Source: Panicum virgatum (taxonomy: Eukaryota > Streptophyta > Magnoliopsida > Poales > Poaceae). Taken from it: a stretch of 64,000 nucleotides of DNA. The stretch spans positions 17,743,033 to 17,807,032 of the forward strand of contig NC_053153.1 in the NCBI RefSeq assembly GCF_016808335.1, read 5' to 3'. The position numbers and the translations under genes were made by a program. Below are positions 11,839 to 23,600 of this stretch, piece by piece; positions within the stretch are counted from its first letter, which is position 1, and every line of letters starts with the position of its first letter. The notes under the pieces were generated by a model. It had not been told where the DNA came from, did no database searches, and worked only from the letters and a program-made list of their open reading frames with translations.

Positions 11839-13204
11839 GTATTATTGGGTGATTCAACATTTTCTACTCCTACTTTTTGTGTAATATAAAGATTTATTTT
11901 GGCAAGGGTCAGGCTGTTGGTGGATATTCATAATTCATATCCAAATCCGCACCCGTCCTAAATGGGGAGGGTATGAGTAGAAAAATAACTATCCATTAGA
12001 AATGGGGAGGGTATAGTGTGGGGATTATTTATTAGATATAGATAGTAGCTAGTACAAAATGAATTATCCATTGGATATGGGTGGAAATGGGGAGGGTGAG
12101 GATTGGGTAATATATAATTGGTTTTAGACATGAACAAGAGTGGGTATGTCCATACCCTCCCCAGTGGCAGGTCTAGGCAAGGGCATACGATCCGGTATGA
12201 TTTTTTTTTTGGTATACCAGGAGGCAATCCTGATCCTCGCCCACAAACTTGTGTAAGAATGCAGAACATGAGAATCAAAAAAAGAAAAAAGAAGAAGAAG
12301 AAAGCAGAACAGGCTCAACTAAGGGCAAGTACAACAGTTTAGATAGCTGCTGTCTTTTTATCAAAACAAGTCGTTTGTTTAGCTGTCTGCAAAGTATTTA
12401 ATTTGTCCTTTGACACACAAATTATGGTGATCTAGTGCATAATTTGATCTTTGTAGTCATTTTGTAGCATACATGAGAGAATACACAATACATTCAAATA
12501 ATTCGCATCACTCTTAAAAACAAGCATGCATATGATATACAGATTCATCATTCATCTGAATATGTTCTCAGGAATACACACAATTTGATATAATAATAAA
12601 GTCACTATTTGATTGGTCATTTTGCTCTGATTTTCCCTCTGCCCATAACACTACCATATGTGATCAACTAAATCATTCTTGGTTTCTATGAAGCACCTCT
12701 CCACAAAGCATGAATTAGGGTTGTTATTTGTATTCACTTCCGATATTTGGACAACGATTGTAGTCGAATTCTCATTCAAATATCTATGGAGTTCTAACAA
12801 ACTTCTTTTCATCTTTCACGCTATCATGTCTAAAAAATTAGAGAAAATAAAAGGTTGTAAAGATTGTACTGTCCCTTTTCACCTCGATATTTCCCGTGCG
12901 GTGAGGTGCGGCTCCTCGTGCGGTGAGGTGCAACACGACGAAGCAAGCCGCAGCATAGCACTTGGCGAACGCTAGGTGATGGGCACACAAGCGCGGAGGA
13001 TAGCCTGCGCGTGGAGCACCGGATCAGGGCGAGATGGCGACGTCTCGCATCAACGCGTACAACGGGGAGTTGGGCGTTGCTCTGACCTGGGAGCACGAGC
13101 CGAAGCCGACGACGAACCAGGTGACGACCACACTCTCTTCCCTCATTTAATCGTCTCGATTAGCACGAACACTCGACAACTCGTTGTATGTGCCCTAAGT
13201 GGTA
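11839..13204. other. No firm gene; one exon-like piece at 13034-13120
   Basis: The stretch 11900-12180 has repeated ATGGGGAGGGTAT blocks, which look like transposon debris. At 13034-13120 a GC-rich frame of 29 codons starts with ATG and ends at an AG|GTGACG splice-like donor, so it could be the first exon of a lost or captured gene. No following exon was found before the MITE. I recognise no protein family. Confidence 0.35.
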
Positions 13205-13440
13205 CTCCCTCCGTCCAAAAAAAATTCTTTTTAAACATTCAGATATGAAGTTTGACCGTTTCATCTTATTCAAAAATTTTATGTAAATTATAAAATAAAT
13301 ACATCAATATTAAAGTATCTCTAATGATAAATAAATCATATCAAAATAAATATTATTTGTATAAAAATTTTGAATAAGACGAAGCGGTCAAACTCGATGT
13401 CTAAAAGTCTAAAAAAACATTCATTTTGCGACGGATGGAG
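13205..13440. mobile_element. Stowaway MITE (236 bp)
   Basis: Starts CTCCCTCCGTCC and ends GACGGATGGAG, with TA at 13203-13204 and 13441-13442. The interior has the same inverted TTTGACCG/CGGTCAAA pair as the MITE at 11602-11836, so they belong to one family. Confidence 0.85.
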
Positions 13441-13540
13441 TACGTATATATGAGCTCCTAATATAATATATACTTATATATATGTACATGCCTCTTTCAT
13501 GGCTTGATTACTGGCTTCACCATTTTGATTGCGGACCCCC

Positions 13541-13725
13541 TACAGTTGATAAGAGCTCTTTTTCAGTAGTTGCATAATTAAACCCTGATAAAGTTTTACT
13601 AGCATAAGCAATGGCATGATGCTTTTTATCTTTAGTTTGTCCTAGCACTGCTCCTACAGCATAATCACTAGCATCACACATAATTTCAAAAGGTAAAGAC
13701 CAATCAGGGCTACAGCGCTGGAAAG
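13541..13725 (-). pseudogene. Fragment of gypsy (Athila-like) RNase H
   Basis: On the minus strand the frame encodes DWSLPFEIMCDASDYAVGAV followed by a KHHAIAYASKTL segment and TTEKELL. This is the start of the RNase H domain of Ty3/gypsy pol, closest in style to Athila elements. Only about 60 residues remain. The sequence breaks off at 13726, where GC-rich non-coding retrotransposon sequence begins. Confidence 0.7.
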
Positions 13726-14141
13726 CGTGGGGCTCTGACTCGTGCCGGGCTGCTCGACTCGAGCGCCCCGAGAAGCGCGCCGCTTGAAGGTGAAAAGACC
13801 AGCGTACCCCTCCCAGCGCGCGAAGGAAGTCGGAGCAGCCCAGGGACATCATCGTCTTTTCGCCAGGAAGCCTAACCGCCTCATCGTTTTCAATTTTTTT
13901 CTTTTCTTTTATTTATTTATTTTCTTGACAAACATATCAACACCCTGAAGTGTAATCTCACCCACGGTGAAGCTGCAGCTTTTTCCTCTATTTTTGTCTC
14001 CCTTCAGGTTTTCCGGTCGCCCTCGTACGCTCGCCGTCCGAAGAGTGGCGCTTGAGGCGGCGTTTCATGCGCCGAGTTGTCGAGCCTTCGGGTCCTCCGA
14101 GGAGCACCCGCAGTCTCGAGGGGCTACTGTTGAGGGAGCCT
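13726..14141 (+). mobile_element. 3' end fragment of another gypsy element, cut by the next LTR
   Basis: GC-rich, non-coding sequence ends with a polypurine-like CGAGGGGCTAC and then TGTTGAGGGAGCC (from about 14129). This resembles the junction of a polypurine tract with a grass gypsy LTR in plus orientation. Only about 13 bp of that LTR remain before the unrelated LTR at 14142 starts. The reading as an interrupted LTR start is inference from the motif. Confidence 0.5.
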
Positions 14142-14553
14142 GTCGGTGTTTACCGCCAAGCCTGCTCAGGGATACCCTTAGCAGTAGGGTTGTAGGTAGG
14201 GATCGACTGCTCTAGAACTCGATGGTGCAAGGAACACAAAGATTTAGACAGGTTCGGGCCGCGAGTTGTGTAGTACCCTACGTCCTGTGTGGTTGTTTGT
14301 ATTGGCTTAGGTGTTGATGTTTTGAGGGGGGTCTCTGCCCGCCCTTATATATCCGGGGGGACAGGGTTATATGGATAGTCCTAGCCGAGTACAGTTGGAG
14401 TACTACTATAACACAATCGGATAGTTTCCTTTGTACTGCAGCTAGTTCTATGCCTATTCAGGTAGTTACAAGAGAGGTAAGGTACATCCATGAGCTATCC
14501 CTTACTCTAGAATATTCTATGCTTATAAACAGTCCCGCTGCCCGGGTCTGACA
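14142..14553 (-). repeat. Gypsy LTR, sister of the one at 7828-8242
   Basis: A 412-bp block, TGTCGG...CTGACA, similar over its full length to 7828-8242. The adjacent right flank reads CTCGGGGGGCTTG on the minus strand, a polypurine-tract-like sequence. This makes it a 3' LTR of a minus-strand element whose interior lies to the right. It carries the same TATATAAGG box on the minus strand. Confidence 0.85.
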
Positions 14554-14840
14554 AGCCCCCCGAGCTCTTCGTAGCCGAGTCCTGCAGGTGTCGAGTACTT
14601 GGCAGGGCATCTTTGAGTACTTCAAGTAGTCAGAATATCCTTCTAGTTGCTTCTGGGTCTTCCTTCAGGTACGTCGAGTAGTCTTTTTAAGTACTCGTGG
14701 TTGCTCCGAGGCTGTGAGGTGCTCAAGCCCCGAAATCTTGATCATATATGCTGCGCGAAGTACTCGCTCTCCATATAGAGTAGCCCCCGAGCTTTAGGTT
14801 GAATCGCAGAATCAGGCTGAGGGTCACTTCAGTCTTTTTC
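14554..14840 (-). mobile_element. Truncated gypsy internal region next to the 3' LTR
   Basis: Directly joined to the LTR at 14142-14553. It is non-coding and contains repeated GAGTACT/AGTACTC motifs, recalling the hairpin motifs of the 3' region of the gypsy at 820-8242. No coding part of the element remains; sequence changes character after about 14840. Confidence 0.6.
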
Positions 14841-16134
14841 TCTTTTTATTTTCTAAAAAAATTGAAAAATAAATCACTGATGCACATATCCCGCAGTCCC
14901 CGAGCTTTAAATCAAAATCTCATATCTTGCGAATAGCCTCCGATCAAAGATTTGGAATTAAGGATCTAAGATGTGGCATTAAATTTTATTCCTAAGAATA
15001 TCTGTATGTTTAATCAGATCCAATATCCGAAAAGATCCCTTTTTCGGGTAGATTCCCAGAAAAATGATACGATTGGATATGCCACGCTGATTGCACCTGT
15101 AATATCCTCAAATAATAGGGATGTTTATCTCCTTACTGTGGGCTTACATGGAATTTCACTGTGCGGAGAATCTTCATTACTACACCCGTGATTGCTGACA
15201 CTGTAGCGTCACGGGTTGTCCTCCAGTGAAGCTCCACGCAGCTATAAAAGGTGGGTGAGAGGTCTTGCCAGAAGCACCAGCAATTTGAAGCATGGCTTGC
15301 ATTTGGTGTTCTTACTCTCGCCCTTCCGAAATTTGTGTAGTGCTTTCCAGCAAAAGATGTTATAAGAGAACTTGCGAGTGTCAAGAGAAGTCCCTGCTAT
15401 CTCATCCTGCAACCATGCTTCTCTTAGCGGATCCATGCTGGCATGTCCTTACATATTCCAATGAGGCAGGGTCTCAGAGGACGAGTGGCATCTAATCGTG
15501 TCATACTCTTGGGATTCCATGTTTCTAGGTGCCCAAAAATTGTCATCTCTGATGGGGAGACTTAACCTTGTCGCAACAGCCCCAAGTCTCCCAATCCCAC
15601 TCCCCCCGCACACCTAGCCTCTCAGGCCCACTTCCCGCTCGTTTTTTTGGTTTTCAAATTTCTCATATAAAAATTTTCCATGTAAATTTTTTGTGTATTT
15701 TTCGTGTAAAAATCTTTTTATGTAAAAGTTTTTCAATAAGGTTTTTTATGCAACCAGGTAAAGTTTGTTCCTCAAAATATTATAATGTTCTATAATTTTT
15801 CAATATGATTTTCTGAATATATATTTTTGTCATATAAAAAATTTTCGTGTAAAAGTTTTGATGTAAAGTCCGTGTAAAATTTTTGGTATAAAAAATTTCG
15901 TGTAAAAATACTTCGGTCCTGCACGTTTTGTCAAAAAACAGAAATACAAGGCCAAGTTGGGGCCTTTGTCCGAAATCGACCATAGGAATGGATTGGAACG
16001 GACGACCGTAAAATAGACACCGCCTGCCTCTACCTCGTCTTTAAAATAGCATATGTACATGTATGTACTAATCAATATACACAGCTGCTCAACTGCTCTC
16101 TGCATCTTGGTACAGATCCATACAGCCTAAGCGA
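14841..16134. other. No gene; retrotransposon-like debris and AT-rich low-complexity DNA
   Basis: A TATA-like CTATAAAAGG lies at about 15242-15251 in sequence that resembles an LTR promoter region, but no LTR ends were found. From about 15650 to 15910 the strand alternates short TGTAAAA and TTTTT runs (low complexity). No protein family is recognised. Confidence 0.5.
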
Positions 16135-16143
16135 TATTCTTTT

Positions 16144-16431
16144 GGGAAAAGTCTATTTTACACCCTCGAACTAGCACGATGGTCTGATTTTCAACCCTTA
16201 ACTACGAAACCGGGTAACCAGCGTCCTCGAACTGTCCAAACCATGTGAAATACAACCTTGATCACTGTAGCAAGCGGATTTCAAGGCGGTTTTGCTGCCG
16301 TGGCATATGGGACCCACATGTCAGCTCCTACACACTTTCTTCTCTTTCAATGACATGTGGACCCCTCTCCTGCTTCGTCATCACCACCCCTCCCTCTCCT
16401 GCGAGCCGCCGCCGCTATGCTCTCTTGCCCG
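16144..16431 (+). repeat. Left terminal inverted repeat of the Mutator-like element
   Basis: 288 bp, more than 98 percent identical to the reverse complement of 17399-17686 by direct comparison. Confidence 0.9.
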
Positions 16432-17398
16432 GCCGCCCTCGTCGCGTCCGCCTCCGCTCGCGCCCGGCCGTCCTCGCCACGTCCTCATCCGTGCCCACCT
16501 CCGCCTCATGCTCGGCCATCCTCGCTCTCCTGCTCCTCCTCCGCCACCCTCGCTCTCCTGCTCCTCCGCCACCTCCATCGCTCCCCTGCTCCTCCACCGC
16601 CGCCGTCGCCACTGGTCCCGGCGAGCCGCACGTGGGTGGCACGGCTACGCAGCGCGGCCGCAGAGCGGCGGGCGGGAAGCGGGCATGGAGCGGGGGCAGC
16701 AGCGGGGCCGACTGGTCCCGGCGAGCCGCGTCCGCGTGCGGCATGTCCACAGGGATGGACGAGCGGCGGCTGGCAGTGCGGCTCCCGGCTGCCGTAGGCC
16801 TGCGTCACCACCCCCTGCTGCAGCCCTTGCCACCGGCGCTGCTCTTCTGCTGCCGCGGGCCTGCGTCGCCGCCCCCTGCTGCCGCCGGCTGCCGCAGCCT
16901 CCGCCTCCTCTGTCCGGCCGCCGCAGCCTACGCCGCCTCCTCTGCCAGGCCACCGGGCCTCCCCCCGTCTCAACCGCTGTGGCCGCCATCGCCTCCAGCC
17001 GCCACCGTGGGGCCGCCCGGTCGCACCTCCTTTTCCTCCCCGTCGTGCTCCAATCCACCGCCAGATTAGCGCCTCCAGGCGGCAGCCTTGGGGCGGGAAC
17101 TCCGGGCCATGCCCCCATCCGCCGTGTTGCTCCGGCCCCCACCCGCCGCACTGCTCCGATAGAGGAAGGAAGACGAAGGCGCCTAGGGCCGGCCGCGCCC
17201 AGGGACCGACCGCGCCCGCGACGCGGCAAGCTCGCAGGAGAGGGAGAGGTGGCTGTGGCGAAGCAGGAGAGGGGCCCCACAGCGTGCTCACGGCCGGTCG
17301 AGCACCCATGGCGGCCCAAGCTTGGGTGGCGATGGCAGAGCTGGAGAGGGGCCCGTGGAGAGCTCGCGGCCGAGCGCCCAAGCATGGCGGCCCGAGCT

Positions 17399-17686
17399 CG
17401 GGCAAGAGAGTATGGCGGCGGCGGCTCGCAGGAGAGGGAGGGGTGGTGATGACGAAGCAGGAGAGGGGTCCACATGTCATTGAAAGAGAAGAAAGTGTGT
17501 AGGAGCTGACATGTGGGTCCCATATGCCACGGCAGCAAAACCGCCTTGAAATCCGCTTGCTACAGTGATCAAGGTTGTATTTCACACGGTTTGGACAGTT
17601 CGAGGACACTGGTTACCCGGTTTCGTAGTTAAGGGTTGAAAATCGGACCATCGTGCTAGTTCGAGGGTGTAAAATAGACTTTTCCC
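17399..17686 (-). repeat. Right terminal inverted repeat of the Mutator-like element
   Basis: 288 bp, the inverse of 16144-16431. The 9-bp duplication TATTCTTTT follows immediately. Confidence 0.9.
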
Positions 17687-17695
17687 TATTCTTTT

Positions 17696-19616
17696 TCATG
17701 AAAAATAAGAAGAAGCCGGAGCCCAGCCCGGAAAAGGGTCTGACAGTGGTATGGGTATAAATTTTCGGCCCAAAATGAATGCCTTTTTTTGGCCCATCTT
17801 AAAAGATGATGAGGTATACAACAAAACACTTCACGTCTCTTTCTTCCTCTCTCTGAAGTCACAACATATAAATATATAATTCAATATGTGGAATTTGATG
17901 CTTAGGAGTTTAATTTTCAAGGTTTATCTGCTTCCACGAATGGTGAGCTATGTCTACACCCATCTTGTGTGTTGATATTTAAAACTAAGGCTTCCATTGA
18001 AGATTGACCCTCTGAAATTAGATTTCAAATTTCTACTCAAGAATATTTCTGTTGGAAATTTCAAATTCTAATTGAAAACCAATATTTCAGTTTAATACGA
18101 ATACTTTTACCCAATGAAGTTTAGACCAGAAAACATGCCATCATGAGCATGGACAACCAATTATCAATGCCTGAGGTGTTGATGGTAATTGAGTATGTTG
18201 GTGTGTATCCGTTCATATAGGGGGAGTATATGTGTATGTATTCTGTGCTAGTGTTTACAAAAAAAAAAGTAAGTTAGGTGAACAATCCCAAATTGCAGAA
18301 CGTTAGCCAAGCTATTTGGCATCTCAATGCATCTTCAAAACTAGAAAAAACATATACATTTGGGGTTTTATCATATATAAGTGGAGCCCAGGTGACAAAT
18401 TATTAGTCGACCAAGAACCTTTTTTATGTATGGATTAACTTGCTAAGACATGTAAAATCCAAGTACAAAACTTGATAATCTTGCTATTTGTGGATATTGC
18501 CCAATCTCCAATATTGTAAAAAAGTGTCGCTTAAGACCAACAAGATTGTAAAAGCCATTTGCTACTGCTGCAGATAAAGATATCCCTGCTAGAGGAAGTT
18601 GAATGTGTCCCTGCCAAAGTGTGGCTAGTGTCAGGCGTAAGTTAGCCGCGTCCATAACTTTTTGTGCCCTTTTTTGTAAGGAAAGAAAATTATTTTGTGG
18701 TATTGCCCATGATAGGGGATATCATGCATGGTGGGACTTGATTGAGAGTACGAGCCGGGACCATCGAGAGCAATTGTACACGTTTCACAAAGTTGAAAAA
18801 GGGAAGAGGGAGAGGGCACTAGAGAAAACAAAGTCCAGCATGCCTCCGGAGGGTATCAAAAATCAGGTGAGCACCCCGTGATTACAGGGCGCCGAAGACT
18901 TCAATGACAAGCAGCATCTTTCTCCATGCGGCCATGCAGCAATATATAAGTGTGGCTGGTTTCTTTCTTTTCTGAGAGGAAACTGGTATGTGTGGTCGAT
19001 TATTTACCACCAGTGGTTTGCATTTTCCCTTCAATAATTTAATTTCAAGTATTGGTACAATAATATCTGCAACCAATATATCAAATTAAAGCATAAAAAC
19101 CGCTTTGATGATTCTAGGACTTTACAAAGTACGTGGACAGTGATAGTGTCAAGTATGAAAGGACACCTCAGAGGGTTCAAATAGTTTCGGTGACTATAAA
19201 TTTGAAATGTACGGACAAGTGCATATAATATGTGGCTAATAAGTGTCTAGATTGGTTATCATAATACTATATTTGTTTTTTTTTTACGATTACACTATAC
19301 AACTCAAACACTCATCTCTATGAACATTTGACTATTAGATAAATATACGTGTTAAATCTGGAGTACTTTCACCTGATGGATAGTAGTGATCATTTTACTT
19401 TAGCTAATAACTAGTCGATTAAATAATACTATTTGCCAAAGTTGGAGAAGAGTGAATGGTGTAATAATATATTTAAGAACAAAGACAGTATGCAACGCCG
19501 GTCTGTTTGCTTGTCAAGGTCCTAAGCCAGGATCACACCCCGGTTTGCATGCCCTTCGATCGATCAGGCGGCGAGTGCTGCCAAGGAACATGGGCTGCTC
19601 AATTCTAGCCACCTCC
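17696..19616. other. Intergenic; one unrecognised open frame at 18603-18881
   Basis: AT-rich sequence. The plus-strand frame at 18603-18881 (92 codons) has a charged segment with EKGKRERALEKTKSS and is followed by a GGTGAG donor-like site, but matches no family I know. Nothing else was found before the CACTA end. Confidence 0.4.
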
Positions 19617-19644
19617 CACTACTAGAAAACAGGCAAAAAGTTCT

Positions 19645-20010
19645 GGCCAAAAGTACCGGCTGCTGTTGCAGCCGGTACTAATGCCACGCATCAGTACCGG
19701 CTGCAAAAGCAACTGGTACCTCTGCAAAAGCAGCTAGTACCTTTGGCCAAAGGTAAGGGGTTTGGTACCGTGTTAAAGCATAACCCGGTACCAAAACCCC
19801 AGTATAGGCACCGGTTGGTGCCACCAACCGGTATATACCGGTTGGTGGCACCAACCGGTGCCTAAAGAGCTAGCGGACAATGACACCTAGTTTTGTCATG
19901 ACCCGGTGCAGCCACGTGCCCACCACAAAGGCACCGGTTGGTAACTTCAACCGGTGCCTATGCCTAGTGTTTGGCACCGGTTGTTGAGCACCAACCGGTG
20001 TCTTTGGCCC
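19645..20010. repeat. Left subterminal repeat array of the CACTA element
   Basis: Many direct and inverted copies of GTACCGGCTGC, GCACCGGTTGGTG and CCAACCGGT. Subterminal repeats of this kind are where the TNPA/TNPD-type proteins of En/Spm elements bind. The array ends about 10 bp before a TATA box. Confidence 0.85.
19805..19864. repeat. 60-bp perfect palindrome in the CACTA left array
   Basis: The 30 bases 19805-19834 are the exact reverse complement of 19835-19864. Each arm itself contains the smaller inverted pair CACCGGTTGGTG / CACCAACCGGT, so a cruciform with branched arms is possible. Confidence 0.95.
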
Positions 20011-20015
20011 ACGCC

Positions 20016-20023
20016 TATAAATA
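20016..20023 (+). promoter_or_regulatory. TATA box of the CACTA tnp2 gene
   Basis: TATAAATA just downstream of the subterminal array, followed by a C-rich leader (CCCCAACCTCTCCCC). It is about 600 bp upstream of the first transposase codon and is the probable core promoter of the left transcript. Confidence 0.6.
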
Positions 20024-20619
20024 CCCCAACCTCTCCCCCTCCCTGCTGCCGTGAACTCACTGTTCATGGCAGCTGAGTGAGGGGAGGGGATGCGAATTTT
20101 TATTTTTTTTCAAAAAATATTAGTTATTTTTCTCCATAACTTAGCAATTGGTTTTTAGAAACATTTATCACTTAATTTAGTTTATACATGTGATACTTAT
20201 TTTTAGTTGTAGTACCTGATTGTAGTTATATGTATTATCAATTTATTTGATATGCGAATACTATCAAATTATTGTATTTATATGTTTTATCAATTTATTT
20301 GATAAGTGAATAGTATCTATTTATTATAGTTATATGCATTATCAATTATATATTTGAATTCAAATTTTGTATGGTAATATGATGGTATTTAAAATTTATA
20401 TTTTGTAATGAATAATTTATTTTGACACTTTAATTATGTATATAAATGAATTGTGAACACAGATTGTTATTTAATTTATTATTTTTACATTCTAATTATG
20501 TTAGTTATAATTTTGTAGTTAATTTTATTAATAGTGTATTCAATGTTAGTTATAAATTGGTAGTATGAATGAACTATTTGTACACTACAATGATGTATAT
20601 AAATATATTGTAGACCCAG

Positions 20620-23600
20620 ATGAGTCGGCAATGGATGTACATGGCGGACCGGCGTTCAAAGAAGTTCATTGATGGCGTGCATGAATTCATAGAAGCGGCT
20701 GAGAAACACAAGTATAGCGGTTTCGTTCGTTGTCCATGCAAATTCTGTAAGAATGAGAATCATCATCAAGAACCATCCACAATCACTTGTTCAATAGTGG
20801 TTTCATGTGGAACTACTATGTTTGGACCAAGCATGGAGAAAGAGGAATTATGCTGGATAATAATGAAGAAGAGGACAGGATTTCTGACTTTGTAGCCAAT
20901 TATGATGCCTTTTTCGATGACACTGCAATTGGTGAGCCTGAAGAAGATGCTGAAGGACACGTTGTAGAAGACGATCTGGGTCAGATGCTGTGCGAAGCTT
21001 AGGAAGTTTGTGAAACAGAAAAGGAATCGAGAGATCTGAAGCGTATGTTGGAGGACTACAAAACATTGTTGTACCCAGGTTGCAAACAAGGCCAAAAGAA
21101 GTTGGGTATCACATTGGAATTATTGCAATGGGCGGCATCAAATGGTTTGTCTGACAAGAGATTCGAGGAGTTGCTGAAACTTATAAAAAACTTACTCCCT
21201 GAGGGTAACACCTTGCTGGAGACAACATACGAGGCAAAAAAGGTTGTTTGTCCTTTAGGATTAGAGGCACAGAAGATACATGCTTGTCCTAATGACTGCA
21301 TCCTATATCGAGGTGACTATAAAAATATGGATTCATGCCCTGTATGCAACGCATGCCGGTATAAGATCCCTCGAGATGATCCAGGCGATGTTGAGGGGAT
21401 GCGTGTCAAGAAGAGGGTGCCTGCCAAGGTGATGTGGTATTTCCCTCTAATACCACGTCTGAAACGTTTGTTCATGAACAAAACAAATGCTAAATTGATG
21501 CAATGGCACAAAGAAGAACGTAAGCAAGACAATATGTTGAGACACCCCGCTGATGGGTCGCAGTGGAGAAAGGTGGACAGAATATTCCCAACATTTGCAA
21601 ATCATGTGAGGAATATAAGGTTCGGCTTAAGTACGGATGGCATGAATCCTTTCGGTGAGCAGAGTAGTGGTCATAGTACCTGTCCTGTGACACTCTATAT
21701 ATACAGCCTTCCTCCCTGGTTGTGTATGAAGCGAAAATTTATTATGATATCGGTGCTTATCCCCGGCCCGAAGCAACCTGGTAAAGATATAGATGTGTAT
21801 CTGAAACCGCTGATTGAGGATCTTCTATTGTTGTGGAAAGAAGAGGGTGTTCGTATGTGGGATGCGCACGCAGAGGAACATTTTAATCTTCGTGCATTGC
21901 TTTTCGTAACCACCAACGATTGGCCAGCACTAAGCAACCTCTCCGGACATTCCAATAAAGGTTATAGGGTATGCACCCATTGTTTAGAAGAAACCGACAA
22001 CACGTACCTCAAGCACTGTAGGAAGATCGTGTATATGGGCCAACGTCGATTTCTTCCGATCAAGCACCCATTAAGGAGGAAGCATGCTCACTACGGTGGA
22101 AAGGCAGATCATCGTACCAAGCCTAGGCACCGTTGTGGAAAAATGGTATTTGAAATTGTCAAAGATATAAAAGTAGTATTCGGAAAAGGACTTGAAAGCA
22201 GATCAGTGCAGAGTGATGACGGTCGTGCACCTATGTGGAAGAAGAAGAGTATTTTTTTTGGGAGTTACCTTATTGGGAAGTATTAGAGGTCCGCCACGCA
22301 ATTGATGTGATGCACGTGATGAAAAATCTTTGTGTGAACCTTCTAGGCTTCCTTGGTGTCTACGGGAAGCCAAAGGATACATTGGAAGCACGACAAGATC
22401 TTCAACGTATGAAACAACGGACCGCACTACATCCAGAAAAAAGGGATAAAGGACGTCATTACCTAGGTCCTGCGTGCTACACTCTTAGTAAGGAAGAGAA
22501 GCAAAGTATGTTCGACTGTTTGAACAGTATCAAGGTCCCATCAAGCTCCTCTTCAAACATAAAGAGGCTACTGAACTTGAAAGAGAAGAAATTCTCACAC
22601 GTAAAGTCCCATGACTGCCACGTGTTGATGACGCAATTGATTCCAATTGTACTTAGAGGTATTTTACCAGCTAATGTTCGAGCAACAATCATAAAGTTAT
22701 GCGCCTTTCTCAACACAATTTCTCAGAAGGCAATCGATGCATCGAGTTTAAGCAGGCTACAACAGGATGTTGTCCAAAGTTTAGTCAGTCTTGAGATGTA
22801 TTTCCTCCATCATTCTTCAATATTATGACGCATCTTCTAGTTCACCTGGTCAAGGAGATTGGTATTCTCGGTCATGTTTTCCTTCATAATATGTTCTCTT
22901 TTGAACGATACTTTGCAGTCCTAAAGAAATATGTTCGTAATCGGGCTCGTCCAGAAGGAAGCATTGCAAAGGGTTACGTCACAGAGGAGGTCATTGAGTT
23001 TTATGTTGACTATGTGAAAGAACTCTGCCCAATTGGGATTCCAGTATCACGTCATGAGGGGCGGCTGATTGGAAAGGGTACACTTGGAAGAAAATCAGTA
23101 AATTCCACAGATCATGCCACGTTGAGCAAAGCACATCTCACAGTTCTACAACAATCAGCCTTAGTGGCTCCATACATGGAGGAGCACATGCAAATTGTGC
23201 AAAGGATGTACCCTTTGAAGTCTGAGACATGGATTACAAAACATTATAATGATACATTCGCCACCTGGTTGCAGAAGGAAGTCATGGCCAACAATCAAAT
23301 ACATGAGCAGCTAGTTTGGCTGGCCAGGGGTCTGGCAAATTCAATCCTGATGTACCAAGGATATGAAATTAATGGTTACATATTTTATAAAAGAGTCCAA
23401 GATAACAAGAGCACCAATCAAAATAGTGGTGTCCGTATAGATGCCACCGACTCTAGTGGCCAAACGAACTCATATTTTGGTTACATTGAAGAGATCTAGG
23501 AACTCGACTATGGACCGTTCAAGATCCCTCTATTTCATTGTCAATGGGTTAAACTCACAGGAAAAGGTGTCGATATCGATGAGTACGGAATGACAACGGT

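Larger units (their letters stand above)
16144..17686. mobile_element. Mutator-like element with 288-bp terminal inverted repeats
   Basis: The ends are GGGAAAAGTCTATTTTACAC and its inverse. A 9-bp target duplication, TATTCTTTT, lies at 16135-16143 and 17687-17695 and is perfect; 9 bp is the Mutator hallmark. The inverted repeats run 16144-16431 and 17399-17686 and differ at only about 5 positions. The interior is very GC-rich, with long open frames on both strands that lack family features. Some interior blocks (17229-17284) are copies of the inner TIR edge (17427-17477). No MURA transposase is present, so it is non-autonomous. Confidence 0.9.

Noticed and set aside
16245..17609. Long open frames on both strands in the GC-rich interior of the Mutator-like element
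   Set aside because: They are Pro/Arg/Ala-rich in every frame, begin in the inverted repeats, and show no domain. They result from high GC content, not from coding.
18603..18881. A 92-codon frame as a gene
   Set aside because: No family features, no clear promoter, and a charged low-complexity end; listed only inside the intergenic entry.
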